Assembly (NCBI GenBank): GCA_017470115.1
Contig: JAFUEZ010000003.1
Location: 62,001-126,000, forward strand
Source: Bacilli bacterium
Lineage (GTDB): Bacteria; Bacillota_I; Bacilli_A; RFN20; CAG-826
Length of the DNA: 64,000 bases
Direction: 5' to 3'
Shown: in pieces, positions 1 through 13,900 of the stretch
How positions within the stretch are numbered: position 1 is the first letter of the stretch
Layout of the letters: the number at the start of each line of letters is the position of its first letter
Notes under the pieces: model-generated
What the model saw: the letters and a program-made list of their open reading frames with translations, nothing else
Told to the model about the DNA's origin: nothing
Database searches by the model: none
Translations under genes and position numbers: made by a program

Positions 1-422
1 TTGCAAAACTTGCATTTCGTGGTGAAGTTTTGACTCTTTCTGGTGATTTAGGGGCTGGGAAAACGACATTAACTAAATCAATTGGAAATTCTTTGGGCAT
101 TAAAGACGAGATAAATTCACCAACCTTTAATATCTTAAAATGTTACTTCCATGAACCAATTTCTCTTTTTCATATCGATGCGTATCGATTAGAAGATGTT
201 AGACCTGAGCAAAAGGATATTGGCTTAGAAGAAGTGATCGAAGGAAACGGGTTATGCGTTATTGAATGGCCTGCTTTTATAGATGAAATGATTCCTTTTG
301 ATTCTTTGAGTGTCGAGATTTTACTTAATGATGATGGATCAAGATCATTCAATTTTGATACTTTATCACCAAAATATTTTCATATTTTAGAAGCTTTGAA
401 AGAGGTGTTTAAAAATGCTTAG
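1..422 (+). CDS. tsaE: TsaE, tRNA t6A biosynthesis ATPase (5' partial)
   Basis: ATPase partner of TsaB and TsaD in making threonylcarbamoyl-adenosine at position 37 of ANN-reading tRNAs, in the cytoplasm. The frame is open to the window's left edge (AKLAFRGEVLTLSGDLGAGKTT), so the N-terminus lies outside; a TTG at 30 is an internal codon, not the start. The Walker A motif GDLGAGKTT and the later FHIDAYRLE and CVIEWP segments are typical of the family. The stop overlaps the tsaB start by 8 bases, indicating one translationally coupled operon with tsaB, rimI and tsaD. The clustering supports the assignment strongly. Confidence 0.93.
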   Translation, partial: AKLAFRGEVLTLSGDLGAGKTTLTKSIGNSLGIKDEINSPTFNILKCYFHEPISLFHIDAYRLEDVRPEQKDIGLEEVIEGNGLCVIEWPAFIDEMIPFDSLSVEILLNDDGSRSFNFDTLSPKYFHILEALKEVFKNA

Positions 423-999
423 TTTAGTTTTAGATAGTGCAAACAAAGAACTATTGGTAGCTCTTTTTAAAGATAATCTTAAAGTAGATGAGACAAGATA
501 TGAAGCGTGGCAACGTCAATCTGAGTACATGCTTCCAGAGCTTGATAAGATTCTAAAGAGGAATAATGTTGATCCAAAATCGATAAATGAAGTTATTGTT
601 ACAGTTGGCCCTGGTTCATATACAGGTGTTAGAATTGCCTTAACCATCGCAAAAATTTATGCTTATACGTTAAATATTCCTTGTTATGCAATTTCTTCTC
701 TTCAAGTTTTAGAGAATCCAAACAAACCATCGATTTGTCTTGAAAACGCAAGAAGCGGAAGAAGTTATGTTGGAGTTTATGATGGTAAGAAAGCGTTAAT
801 CAAAGATACAATTTGGAGCAATGGAGAAGTATTAAAATATATAAGTGAACATAAAGATTATGCTCTTTGTGGAGATTTGCTTTATCTTGATTTAGTAGGT
901 GAAAGAAACGACATTTCTTCAAACCTTATCGCATTAAAAGGCGAAGATAATTTAGTTGAGAATATATTCTCGTTGAAAGCTATATATTTGAAGGATTGA
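415..999 (+). CDS. tsaB: TsaB, t6A complex scaffold protein
   Basis: Inactive ASKHA-fold paralogue of TsaD that dimerises with it in the t6A synthase complex. The protein has 194 residues, somewhat short beside the usual roughly 220-230, the deficit being in the C-terminal half. The N-terminal LVLDSANKELLVAL strand and VTVGPGSYTGVRIAL glycine-rich segment are diagnostic. The start ATG at 415 overlaps the tsaE stop. The stop is TGA, one of the direct proofs that TGA is not read as tryptophan here. It is followed after 1 base by rimI. Confidence 0.92.
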   Translation: MLSLVLDSANKELLVALFKDNLKVDETRYEAWQRQSEYMLPELDKILKRNNVDPKSINEVIVTVGPGSYTGVRIALTIAKIYAYTLNIPCYAISSLQVLENPNKPSICLENARSGRSYVGVYDGKKALIKDTIWSNGEVLKYISEHKDYALCGDLLYLDLVGERNDISSNLIALKGEDNLVENIFSLKAIYLKD

Positions 1000-1000
1000 T

Positions 1001-1438
1001 ATGAGAATTATTAAAGCTAGAAGAAAATATCTAAAAGAAATTTTAGAAATAGAAAATGAATGTTTCAAAAACGCATTCAATGAAGAAAACATTCTTTACG
1101 AGATGGAAGAAAATCCTTTTTCTCATTTCTTGCTTGCAAAAGAAAAAGGCGAAATTGTTGGTTTCATTATTTTCTGGATAACTTTTGAAACTTCAACAAT
1201 TTGTCAAATTGCTGTTAAAAAAGCCTGCAGAAATCAAGGATTTGCTACAAAACTATTAGAAAGAAGTGAAGTTATTTTAAAGAAAAATGATGTAGAATTT
1301 TATTCTCTTGAAGTAAGAGAATCAAATGTTGCAGCAAGAAAACTCTATGAGAAATTTGGTTTCACCACGATTACAAAAAAAGAAAAATATTATAACGATG
1401 GTGAAGATGCGCTTTATATGATGAAAGGAGAAATTTAA
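1001..1438 (+). CDS. rimI: RimI-like GNAT N-acetyltransferase
   Basis: A 145-residue GNAT-fold acetyltransferase, of the family that acetylates the N-terminus of ribosomal protein S18. The acetyl-CoA loop is visible as ACRNQGFATKLLE (Q/R-x-x-G-x-A pattern), followed by YSLEVRESNVAARKLYEKFGF, the classic RimI signature around residues 105-125. It sits between tsaB and tsaD, the common rimI position in Firmicutes, and shares one base with the tsaD start (TAATG). The substrate in this organism is not shown by the sequence. Confidence 0.88.
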   Translation: MRIIKARRKYLKEILEIENECFKNAFNEENILYEMEENPFSHFLLAKEKGEIVGFIIFWITFETSTICQIAVKKACRNQGFATKLLERSEVILKKNDVEFYSLEVRESNVAARKLYEKFGFTTITKKEKYYNDGEDALYMMKGEI

Positions 1439-2457
1439 TGGATAAACCAGTGATTATACTTGGTCTAGAAAGTAGTTGTGATGAAACTGCTTGCGCCATA
1501 ACTAAAGATGGTGCACTCCTTTGTAATGTAATTTCAAGCCAAATTGAAGTGCATAGAAAATTCGGAGGTGTCATGCCTGAAATCGCTTCGAGATTACATC
1601 TAGAAAATGTTGTTTGTGTTATTGATGAAGCTCTTCAACAAGCAGGAATTAAAATGGATGATGTTACTGCAATTGCTGTTACCCGTGGTCCAGGTTTAAT
1701 TGGTGCGCTTCACGTTGGCTTACAAGCAGCAAAAACACTCGCTCTAATTTATAACAAACCATTGATACCAGTGCATCATTTAACTGGTCACATTTATGCT
1801 AACGAATTTGTTAAGCCACTTCATTTCCCTTCACTTGCCGTTGTTGTTAGTGGTGGAAATACTGAACTAGTTTATATGAAAAATCACTTGGATTTTGAAA
1901 TTATAGGTGAAACTCGAGATGATGCCGTTGGAGAATCTTTTGATAAAGTAGCTCGTGTTTTGGGACTTCCTTATCCAGGAGGAGTTGAAATTGATAAACT
2001 TGCAAAAGTAGGGAAACATTCGTATAAACTCCCTACTCCAATGCATGATGGAACACTAAATTTCTCTTATAGCGGTCTTAAAACTGCAGTCATAAATTTG
2101 GTTCACAAATTAGAACAAAACGGTGAAAAAGTTGTTGTTGAAGATATGGCAAAATCCTTCCAAGACGTTGCAATTGGAATGATTATTGAAAGAGTTAAAA
2201 AAGCAACTGAGCTTTATGAAATTAAACAAATAGTTTTAGCTGGTGGAGTTAGCGCAAATAGTTACTTAAGAAGTGAGATTACAAAAGAATTTGAAAATAC
2301 TGAAATCGAAGTAATTATTCCACCAATTTGGTGCACAACTGATAACGCTGCAATGATAGCAAAGGTAGGAGAGTATCTCTATAGAGATAAAGTCTTTGCT
2401 TCACTAGACCTTGGAGTTGATCCAAGTTGGCGAATTGAAGATTTCAAAAAGTTCTAA
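1438..2457 (+). CDS. tsaD: TsaD, tRNA N6-adenosine threonylcarbamoyltransferase
   Basis: Catalytic subunit that moves the threonylcarbamoyl group onto A37 of tRNA. The 339-residue length is normal. Visible features are the N-terminal LGLESSCDETACAI, the metal-binding HHLTGHIYA (HxxxH), the SGGNTELVY phosphate loop, DAVGESFDKVAR and the C-terminal LAGGVSANSYLR. The start overlaps the rimI stop by one base, so translation is probably coupled. The next gene, asnS, begins 39 bases later with its own promoter-like TATAAT around 2468. Confidence 0.96.
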   Translation: MDKPVIILGLESSCDETACAITKDGALLCNVISSQIEVHRKFGGVMPEIASRLHLENVVCVIDEALQQAGIKMDDVTAIAVTRGPGLIGALHVGLQAAKTLALIYNKPLIPVHHLTGHIYANEFVKPLHFPSLAVVVSGGNTELVYMKNHLDFEIIGETRDDAVGESFDKVARVLGLPYPGGVEIDKLAKVGKHSYKLPTPMHDGTLNFSYSGLKTAVINLVHKLEQNGEKVVVEDMAKSFQDVAIGMIIERVKKATELYEIKQIVLAGGVSANSYLRSEITKEFENTEIEVIIPPIWCTTDNAAMIAKVGEYLYRDKVFASLDLGVDPSWRIEDFKKF

Positions 2458-2496
2458 GTAAGTTTATAATGAAAGGTAAGTTATATAGGTACGTTT

Positions 2497-3879
2497 ATGA
2501 GTCAAAAAAGAAGTTTAACAAACAGAAAATTATTTCTTGATTTCTATGATAAGAAGTTAAGCGAAGGACAAGAAGTTACTCTTGAAGGGTGGGTAAGAAC
2601 TAATAGAGATAATGGCTCTGTTGGTTTTATTGAATTTAATGATGGAAGTCATTTTAAAAACATTCAATTAGTCTATTCAAAAGAGAATTCTAATTTTGAA
2701 GACTTCTCACATATTAGATATGGTACAGCAATCGAAGTTTTAGGAAATATTCGTTTAACTCCTGAAATGAAACAACCATTTGAAATCGCTGTTAAAAATA
2801 TCAATATCTTAGGAGAATGCAGTGAAGATTATCCTCTTCAAAAGAAGAGACATACTTTCGAATTCTTAAGAGATATTGCTTATTTAAGACCAAGATCAAA
2901 TACTTTTAATGCTGTTAATAGAGTTAGAAACGCTTTAGCTTTTGCGATTCATACATATTTCCAAGAAAGAGGGTTCATTTATGTTCATACTCCAATCATC
3001 ACAGCAAACGATGCTGAAGGAGCTGGACAAGTTTTTCATGTAATTGCAGATCCTAAAAAACCAACTGAGTTTTTCAATGCAAATGCTTGTTTAACAGTTT
3101 CTGGTCAACTCCATGTCGAGCCATTCGCTTTAGCTTTTAGAGATGTTTATACATTTGGACCTACATTTAGAGCTGAAAATTCAAATACAAATAGACACGC
3201 AAGTGAATTCTGGATGATTGAACCTGAAATTGCTTTTGCTGATTTAGAAGATGATATGGATTTAATCGAATCGTTCTTAAAATTCATTATCAAATATGTC
3301 ATCGACAAATGTCCTGATGAAATGAATTTCTTCAACACAATGATCGAAAAAGGCGTTTTAGATAAACTTAATAACGTACTTAAAACTCCATTTAGAAGAA
3401 TGACTTATACAGAAGGAATTGAACTTTTACAAAAAGCAGTTAAAGGCGGTCATAAATTCGAAAACAACGATATTTTCTGGGGAATGGATTTACAAAGCGA
3501 ACACGAAAGATATTTAACTGAAGAAATTGTTAAGGGTCCAGTTTTCTTAACAGATTATCCAAAAGAAATCAAAGCTTTCTACATGAAGCTTAATGATGAT
3601 AATAAGACCGTTGCAGCTTGCGATTTACTTGTACCAAAAGAAGGCGAAATCGTTGGTGGTTCTCAAAGAGAAGAAGATTATGATAAACTTCAAGCTAAGA
3701 TGAGAGAACTCGGAAACGAAGAAGGCCTTGAATGGTACTTGAATTTAAGAAAATTTGGTGGTTGTAAGCATGCAGGATTTGGCTTAGGTTTCGATAGATT
3801 ATTAATGTATATCACTGGTATGCAAAACATTAGAGACACCGAACCATATCCAAGAACACCAGGAGGATTGAAGTATTAA
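2497..3879 (+). CDS. asnS: Asparaginyl-tRNA synthetase
   Basis: Class IIb synthetase charging tRNA-Asn with asparagine. The 460-residue protein has an N-terminal OB-fold anticodon-binding domain (about 20-105; [20 protein letters not shown]) and a class II catalytic core with motif 2 [21 protein letters not shown] near 225-245 and motif 3 [12 protein letters not shown] near the end. The histidine and glutamate pattern after motif 2 fits AsnRS rather than AspRS. No T-box leader fits in the 39-base upstream gap. The 96-residue membrane protein follows after one base and is probably cotranscribed. Confidence 0.96.
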   Translation: MSQKRSLTNRKLFLDFYDKKLSEGQEVTLEGWVRTNRDNGSVGFIEFNDGSHFKNIQLVYSKENSNFEDFSHIRYGTAIEVLGNIRLTPEMKQPFEIAVKNINILGECSEDYPLQKKRHTFEFLRDIAYLRPRSNTFNAVNRVRNALAFAIHTYFQERGFIYVHTPIITANDAEGAGQVFHVIADPKKPTEFFNANACLTVSGQLHVEPFALAFRDVYTFGPTFRAENSNTNRHASEFWMIEPEIAFADLEDDMDLIESFLKFIIKYVIDKCPDEMNFFNTMIEKGVLDKLNNVLKTPFRRMTYTEGIELLQKAVKGGHKFENNDIFWGMDLQSEHERYLTEEIVKGPVFLTDYPKEIKAFYMKLNDDNKTVAACDLLVPKEGEIVGGSQREEDYDKLQAKMRELGNEEGLEWYLNLRKFGGCKHAGFGLGFDRLLMYITGMQNIRDTEPYPRTPGGLKY

Positions 3880-3880
3880 T

Positions 3881-4171
3881 ATGGAAGAGAGATCAAGCGA
3901 TTTATATAGACAACCTGAAGACAGATTAAAATTTACAGAGCAAGAATCTGACGTTTCTTTTGATGATGAAAATTCTTCAAGCGAATCTGAGGTCGCTGAT
4001 TTTACTCCTATCCGCGAATCTCAAAAACAAGTAGAATTAACAACCGAAGAAATAGCTTTAAAAAAGAGTAAAAGAAGTTTTGGCTGGTTCGTTGCTTTCT
4101 GTATCATCGACCTCTTATTTGCTGCATATATTGTTTACATTGTAATTACTGTTTTTGCAAATTTAGGTTAA
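3881..4171 (+). CDS. Small single-span membrane protein, unknown function
   Basis: A 96-residue protein not matched to a named family. The first 60 or so residues are acidic and low in complexity (runs of S, D and E), and the C-terminus holds one long hydrophobic segment (FVAFCIIDLLFAAYIVYIVITVF, residues about 70-92) preceded by basic KKSKRSFGW, consistent with a cytoplasmic N-terminus and one transmembrane helix. It starts one base after asnS and is the last gene before the palindrome at 4235 and the pcrA promoter. It is a real ORF by spacing and codon use, but no function can be given. Confidence 0.65.
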   Translation: MEERSSDLYRQPEDRLKFTEQESDVSFDDENSSSESEVADFTPIRESQKQVELTTEEIALKKSKRSFGWFVAFCIIDLLFAAYIVYIVITVFANLG

Positions 4172-4234
4172 GATTTGCAGGTTTTTTGACAAATATTTGA
4201 AAGTTTTTGCTTAAATACAAGAACTTTTTATTTT

Positions 4235-4264
4235 TAGGTATATAAATTTTATTTTATATACCTA
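4235..4264. repeat. 12-bp perfect palindrome upstream of pcrA
   Basis: The arms TAGGTATATAAA and TTTATATACCTA are perfect complements around a 6-base loop. A T-run (4271-4276) follows after six bases, so the palindrome could be a weak terminator for the asnS operon. It also lies where the -35 region of the pcrA promoter would be, so an operator is equally possible. Confidence 0.6.
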
Positions 4265-4279
4265 AATGGCTTTTTTCAG

Positions 4280-4288
4280 TGTTATAAT
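4280..4288 (+). promoter_or_regulatory. Extended -10 promoter of pcrA, predicted leaderless
   Basis: TGTTATAAT is a full extended -10 element (TG-n-TATAAT). Exactly six bases separate it from the ATG at 4295, so the standard +1 is the A of the start codon. No Shine-Dalgarno sequence is present in the gap. No -35 hexamer is obvious, as expected for extended -10 promoters. Confidence 0.65.
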
Positions 4289-4294
4289 ATTTAT

Positions 4295-8528
<4,234 letters not shown>

Positions 8529-8532
8529 TTAG

Positions 8533-10986
8533 ATGATAGATTTAGGCAAATATTTTGATTCAAAAGATAAGATTTTAATTGTACCTCGTGTGATGAAATC
8601 ATATTTTTTGGAATACAAAAAAGCCTATCCAAGGACTCATTTTAAGTTATTTACGATTGATGAATTATTTAAAGAATTAGTTGGAAATTATTATTCTAAA
8701 GAAGCTATAAAATTTGGTTTAGATTATTTTAATAAATACACTTATGCCTCAATCAAAGAAATTAACGAGGTCGTTTTTAAAACATTTCATATTGAAGAAG
8801 CAAGTGAAGAACTTAAAAATTATGAAGCCGTTCTTAAAGAAAATGGTTATAAAAAATTCGATAATGATCTTGCTTTATTGCTTAAGTCCCGTGAAATAAT
8901 TGTTGTTGGATTAAGCGAATCATCAACTTTAAAATCGTTATTTAATGAATTAAAAATTGATAATGTTTTATATTTAGAAGCGCTTGATGTAATAGAAACA
9001 TCATTAGAAAAAGTATATTGGGTATCAAATAACATTAATGAAGAAGTCGTTACGGGGCTAAATTGTCTTTTAGCTCAAGTTGATTTAAAAAAGGAAACTG
9101 CTAAATTTGGTGTTTGCTTAGATGTAAATAGATATGAGTATTACATTAATACTTATTTAGAAGGAATCAATGTCCCATATTATATAAATGCTCACAATAC
9201 TTTAATCGATACAAAGACATATAAATATATTTATAAATATATAAAAGAAGATATAAATATTGTTGAATTCTTAAAAGAGCATAAGAGTGATTTAGAAGAT
9301 GATCCAAATTATGAATCAATCTTAAATCTTCTTAGTTATTTTGAAGTTGATAAATTACCACAAAAAAAGATCAATATCGTAGAAATTTTAAAATCACAAA
9401 GCCAAGAAGATTATCAATATACAAATGATATTACTTTTAGTAGTGGAATTGAGTTTAGTAGTGAAAAATCTATTTTAGTTTTTGGTTTAGATCAATCTTT
9501 CATGCCTTCAGCGATTAAAGATACTGGCATTATTTCATTTAATATAAGAGAAAAATTAGGTTTAGATTCTTTTAACGAAGCAAATTTAATGAATGTGAAA
9601 CTTGAAGAAGCATTTATTAAACAAGAATCAGTAAGATATATTTTCTTCCATAAAAAAGATAATAATGGCAGAAACAATGAATCTTATTTCACTAAATTCT
9701 TAAAATTAATGGTTACTGATACAGACATTATGCAAAGCGATGAGATTAAAGACGGAAAGCAAAAGATAATGGCTGTATTTTATAGCAATAATTTATTCAA
9801 AATAAACTATAGAAAAGAAATCGATTTCCTTGAAGAAACAGGGCAAGTTACAGAAAGAGCAAAATATTATTTTAAATATTATGGTGATAAATTGTTGCCA
9901 GTATATTCAAATGAGTTTAATCCATTTGAAGATTTTAAACTTGATAAAGAGATCATATATTCTTATTCTGCGCTTGATCTTTATAATAAATGTCCTTTCG
10001 CTTACTATTGCAATTACATCTTAAAGTTAAGCGAATTTGAAGATACAATATATACAAAATTCGGTACAGTTGCACATGCTATTTTAGAAAAAATATACGA
10101 GAATAGCTTTGATTTTGATAAAATTTCTCAATTTGAGATTAAAAAATATCAAGAAAAAAACGGAGCTTTTACAAAGAAAGAATTAGCACTTTTACCTCGA
10201 TTTTTAGATGAAGTAAAAAAGACTTGTGAACTAATTTTAGAACACAAGCATAATATGTCTTTAACTAAAACTTATAGTGAAAAAGGCTTTGATATAGTTA
10301 TCAAAAGAAAAGACATTGATTATATAGAAGTAGATGATGAGCTTCAAAAAATCGAAAGTGATAAAGATGTTAAATTTACAGGAAGAATTGATCGAATCAT
10401 TGAAACTAGCGATAACTCGATTTATTTAATCGATTATAAAACTGGAGATGCTTCTTTTTCTAGAAGTGCATTTATGAAGAATAATGAGTGTAGTCAACTT
10501 CCTGCATATATTACTTTGCTTGATCATACAAACGATAGTAGTTTTAAAGGAAAAATAGTAACTGGTTTATTTATCCAACCATTAGTAATAAAAGATAAGA
10601 AGTTTTATAACTATTTAAAACCTAGTGAAGAAGATTTAAAGACAATAAGATTGCAAGGCTTATTTTTGGACGACATAGATAGATTAAGTAAATTTGATTA
10701 TTTAATTTCAAAAGAAGATTCCAAATTTGTTGCGGGATTAAGGACAACTGCTGATGGAAGTAAACTTAATAAACAATCTAAAAAAACGATAACCAACGAA
10801 GATATTAATGACTTTAGAGAACATTTTGAAAAGTTTTTAAAGAAGAGTTCAAGAAGCATTGAAAAAGCAGATTTTAGAATTCGCCCAATTCAATTAAGAG
10901 TAAATACATCAACACGTCCATGTAGTTATTGCAAATTTAAAGATATCTGTTTAGCAGATTATGAGGTTGAAGATTTTAATGAGTAA
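8533..10986 (+). CDS. addB: AddB/RexB-type subunit of the AddAB helicase-nuclease
   Basis: Second nuclease subunit of the double-strand-break resection enzyme. At 817 residues it is much shorter than Bacillus subtilis AddB (about 1,166), and no Walker A motif is visible at the N-terminus, which resembles streptococcal RexB. The C-terminal PD-(D/E)XK nuclease is intact: YSALDLYNKCPFAYYC, FGTVAHAILE, then GRIDRI and IYLIDYKTGD. One cysteine in NKCPF plus three in CSYCKFKDIC match the AddB iron-sulfur cluster pattern. It overlaps addA by 8 bases, which strongly supports the identity. Confidence 0.87.
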   Translation: MIDLGKYFDSKDKILIVPRVMKSYFLEYKKAYPRTHFKLFTIDELFKELVGNYYSKEAIKFGLDYFNKYTYASIKEINEVVFKTFHIEEASEELKNYEAVLKENGYKKFDNDLALLLKSREIIVVGLSESSTLKSLFNELKIDNVLYLEALDVIETSLEKVYWVSNNINEEVVTGLNCLLAQVDLKKETAKFGVCLDVNRYEYYINTYLEGINVPYYINAHNTLIDTKTYKYIYKYIKEDINIVEFLKEHKSDLEDDPNYESILNLLSYFEVDKLPQKKINIVEILKSQSQEDYQYTNDITFSSGIEFSSEKSILVFGLDQSFMPSAIKDTGIISFNIREKLGLDSFNEANLMNVKLEEAFIKQESVRYIFFHKKDNNGRNNESYFTKFLKLMVTDTDIMQSDEIKDGKQKIMAVFYSNNLFKINYRKEIDFLEETGQVTERAKYYFKYYGDKLLPVYSNEFNPFEDFKLDKEIIYSYSALDLYNKCPFAYYCNYILKLSEFEDTIYTKFGTVAHAILEKIYENSFDFDKISQFEIKKYQEKNGAFTKKELALLPRFLDEVKKTCELILEHKHNMSLTKTYSEKGFDIVIKRKDIDYIEVDDELQKIESDKDVKFTGRIDRIIETSDNSIYLIDYKTGDASFSRSAFMKNNECSQLPAYITLLDHTNDSSFKGKIVTGLFIQPLVIKDKKFYNYLKPSEEDLKTIRLQGLFLDDIDRLSKFDYLISKEDSKFVAGLRTTADGSKLNKQSKKTITNEDINDFREHFEKFLKKSSRSIEKADFRIRPIQLRVNTSTRPCSYCKFKDICLADYEVEDFNE

Positions 10987-13900
10987 ATTCAATTTTGAAC
11001 AAGAAAAAGCTATTACAAGTAGAGGAAATGTAATAGTTAGTGCTGGTGCAGGTAGTGGAAAAACTACTGTTTTAACCGAGCGTGTCAAACGAAATATACT
11101 TGACCAAGATTGTGAGAAAGTAAATCTTGATGAACTTTTGATATTAACTTTTACAAATGATGCAGCTCAATCAATGAAAAACAGAATTAAAGAAGCATTA
11201 GAACATAGTGTCTCCTTAGCTCACTTGGTGCCTCTAGTTGATAGTGCTCATATTGAGACCATTGATGCTTATCAAAAGTTTATTGTTTCCAAATTTGGTC
11301 AAAAATTTGGCTATCCAAAATCAATTAATGTTCTTGATGAAGATATATTGCTTGTAAAAGCGGTGGAAATTTTACAAGGCATTTTTGATGATTTATACGA
11401 GAAAGAAAACGCTATTTTTAAAGAATTAGTTTATGATTATTGCAAGAAAAATGATAACAATTTATTTGACTTTATTTTAAGCGTTTATAAGAAAAACCTT
11501 GCAGTTTCCGCACAAAAATACGAATTTTTGAGAAAGTATAAAGCAGAAATTGCTACAAAAACTTACTTTGAAAATTTAATTAAAAATACGGATAAGCAAA
11601 TTATTAAAGACATTAATTTGTTCTTTGATGTAGTAAACAATCTCGCTTCAAATAAGATCAAAGATTATTATAGAGAATTATCTGCATCACTTATTGGGGT
11701 TAATTCTTTAGAAACTTTAATTCTTAATAAAGACAATTTTAAAGTTGATGAAAAAAAGAAGACAAACGGTCTTCTTGATGAAATTAAGGGTGAATTTTTA
11801 AGAAAACAAGAAGAAGAAAGTAGAGATAAAGCTCGAGAAATATATGAAAGATTAAGGTCACTTTCTTGTTTTGATTTAGAAACATTTAAAAAGATAGATA
11901 TTGATAAGCAAGTTAAATATTTAACGTTTATTATCGACGAAATTTTAATTCCGCTTGTTAATAGATGCGAAGCCTTCAAGATGGAGACTGGATTTTTTAC
12001 ATTTGGTGACATCTCTAATATTGCGACTTACATTTTAGAAAATAGTGAAGAAGTAAAAAATGAGCTAAAGAATCAATATAAATTAATAATGGTTGATGAA
12101 TGCCAAGACAACTCATTAGAACAGAACAAATTTATTGATTTAATCGCAAATAATAATGTCTTTTCGGTTGGTGATGTTAAACAATCGATCTATAAATTCA
12201 GAAAAGCTGCTCCTGAAGTGTTCCAAGAAAAATATGATGCTTATAAAGAAGGTAAAAATGGTCAAGCAATTGATATGAACACCAATTATCGAAGTAGGCA
12301 AGTCATTATCGATGAGATTAATGATATGTTTATTAAACTTATGACAAATGATTTTGGTGGAGCAAATTATAAAGAAGACCACGTTATTAAAGCGGGTAAT
12401 AAACTCTATGATGAAATTCCTCAAAATTGCTTCAACCATGGTGTATTTTCAATTTCGAACGCTTTGAATTATTGTAGTGAATATCCAAAGAAAAAATATA
12501 ATAAAAAAGACCAATATGATGGAGAAGCAACTGTTGTCGCTTTAGATATTTTGTCTAGGTTGATGAACGGATATGAAGTAATCGATAAAGATAATGAAGG
12601 CAAAGTTATATCAAGGGGAGCAAGGTATAAAGATTTTGCTGTTTTGACTTATAATTCAAAAGCTTTTAAAGCATATGAAGAGACTTTTGCCTGTTTAGGA
12701 ATACCTGTTAAAGTAATTTATACAGATAGTATTAAAACCGATATGACCATTTTATTAATGGCTAATATTTTCAAACTTTTATATTTATTAGAGATTGAAA
12801 ACCCAAGCAAAATCGAAGAGGCAGAAATCAAGCATTGTTTAGTTGCAATTATTAGAAGCTATGTATCTCAAACCAATGATGAGCAAATTTATAACTTGTT
12901 TAAAAACAAAAATGAGAACTATAAAAATAGTTTAATTTATAAAAAATATGCGGAATTTGCAAGGTTATGGAAGAATTTACCACTTTCTGAGATATATTTA
13001 AAAGTCTTAAATACTGAAAATTTTATTGATAATGTTAGCTATCTTAAAAAAGCAATGGTGGCAATTGATAAAAACAACATGCTCTATGAGAAGACTAAAA
13101 TCATGGATGAACTTGGATATTCTTTGAAAGATTTAAGTGAATACTTTGTTCGTTTAGATTCTTATAAGATCGAAGTTGAACAGGAAGTGTTTTCTCAAAG
13201 CGAGGATGCGGTCACTTTGACAACAATCCATAAATCGAAAGGTCTTGAATATTCTTGTGTTTACCTACCTTCACTATTTGATTTCAGAACTCCAAAAGAT
13301 AAGAACAATGGTGATTATTATAATTTAGAGAATAAATTTTTCTTACCACTTTTTGCTGATCCAGATAAAACCGCAAATATTATTGGATACGTTTTAAAAG
13401 ATGATGAAGAATTTGAAGAAGTTTATAACGAAGAAAGGCTTAGATTATTCTATGTCGCTTTAACAAGAGCAAAAGAAGATTTAGTTTTTGTATTTAGTGA
13501 AGAACAAGCAAAATCATATGAAGAGGTTTATGAAATCTATAAAGAAGATGTTTTGAAGTTTATTGAAGACACTAAAGTTAAAATGTCTCCTGAAGAAATC
13601 GAAAAAGATATTGAAAAGAGAATAAAACGGAGAGAAAGCAAACTTATCGGAAGAGATTTTATCCAATTTTTAGATAAATCATATTCAACTTTCTCAGTTT
13701 CACCTTATTTAGATAAAGGTTTCTTAAATTTTGATGAAACTTTTGATAAATATGTCGAAGAAAACGAAATTGAACTCGATGTGTTAGAAAAAGCGGAGAT
13801 TCACCATAGATTTATAAATGAATTTTTGAATTTAAAATTAGATACATCTTCAATCAATATGGAAGAATATATTAAAAACGAGATTGAAAAATGCAAAAAA

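Noticed and set aside
415-999. Reassigned TGA codon as in mycoplasmas, suggested by the extreme A/T bias
   Set aside because: tsaB and the small GH43 gene end at TGA followed at once by the next gene, and all tryptophans in conserved motifs are TGG.
2458-2496. T-box leader for asnS
   Set aside because: The gap is only 39 bases, too short for a T-box, and no T-box motif is seen.
11668-12439. Minus-strand reading frames within addA
   Set aside because: They lie opposite conserved helicase motifs and show no ribosome site or homology.
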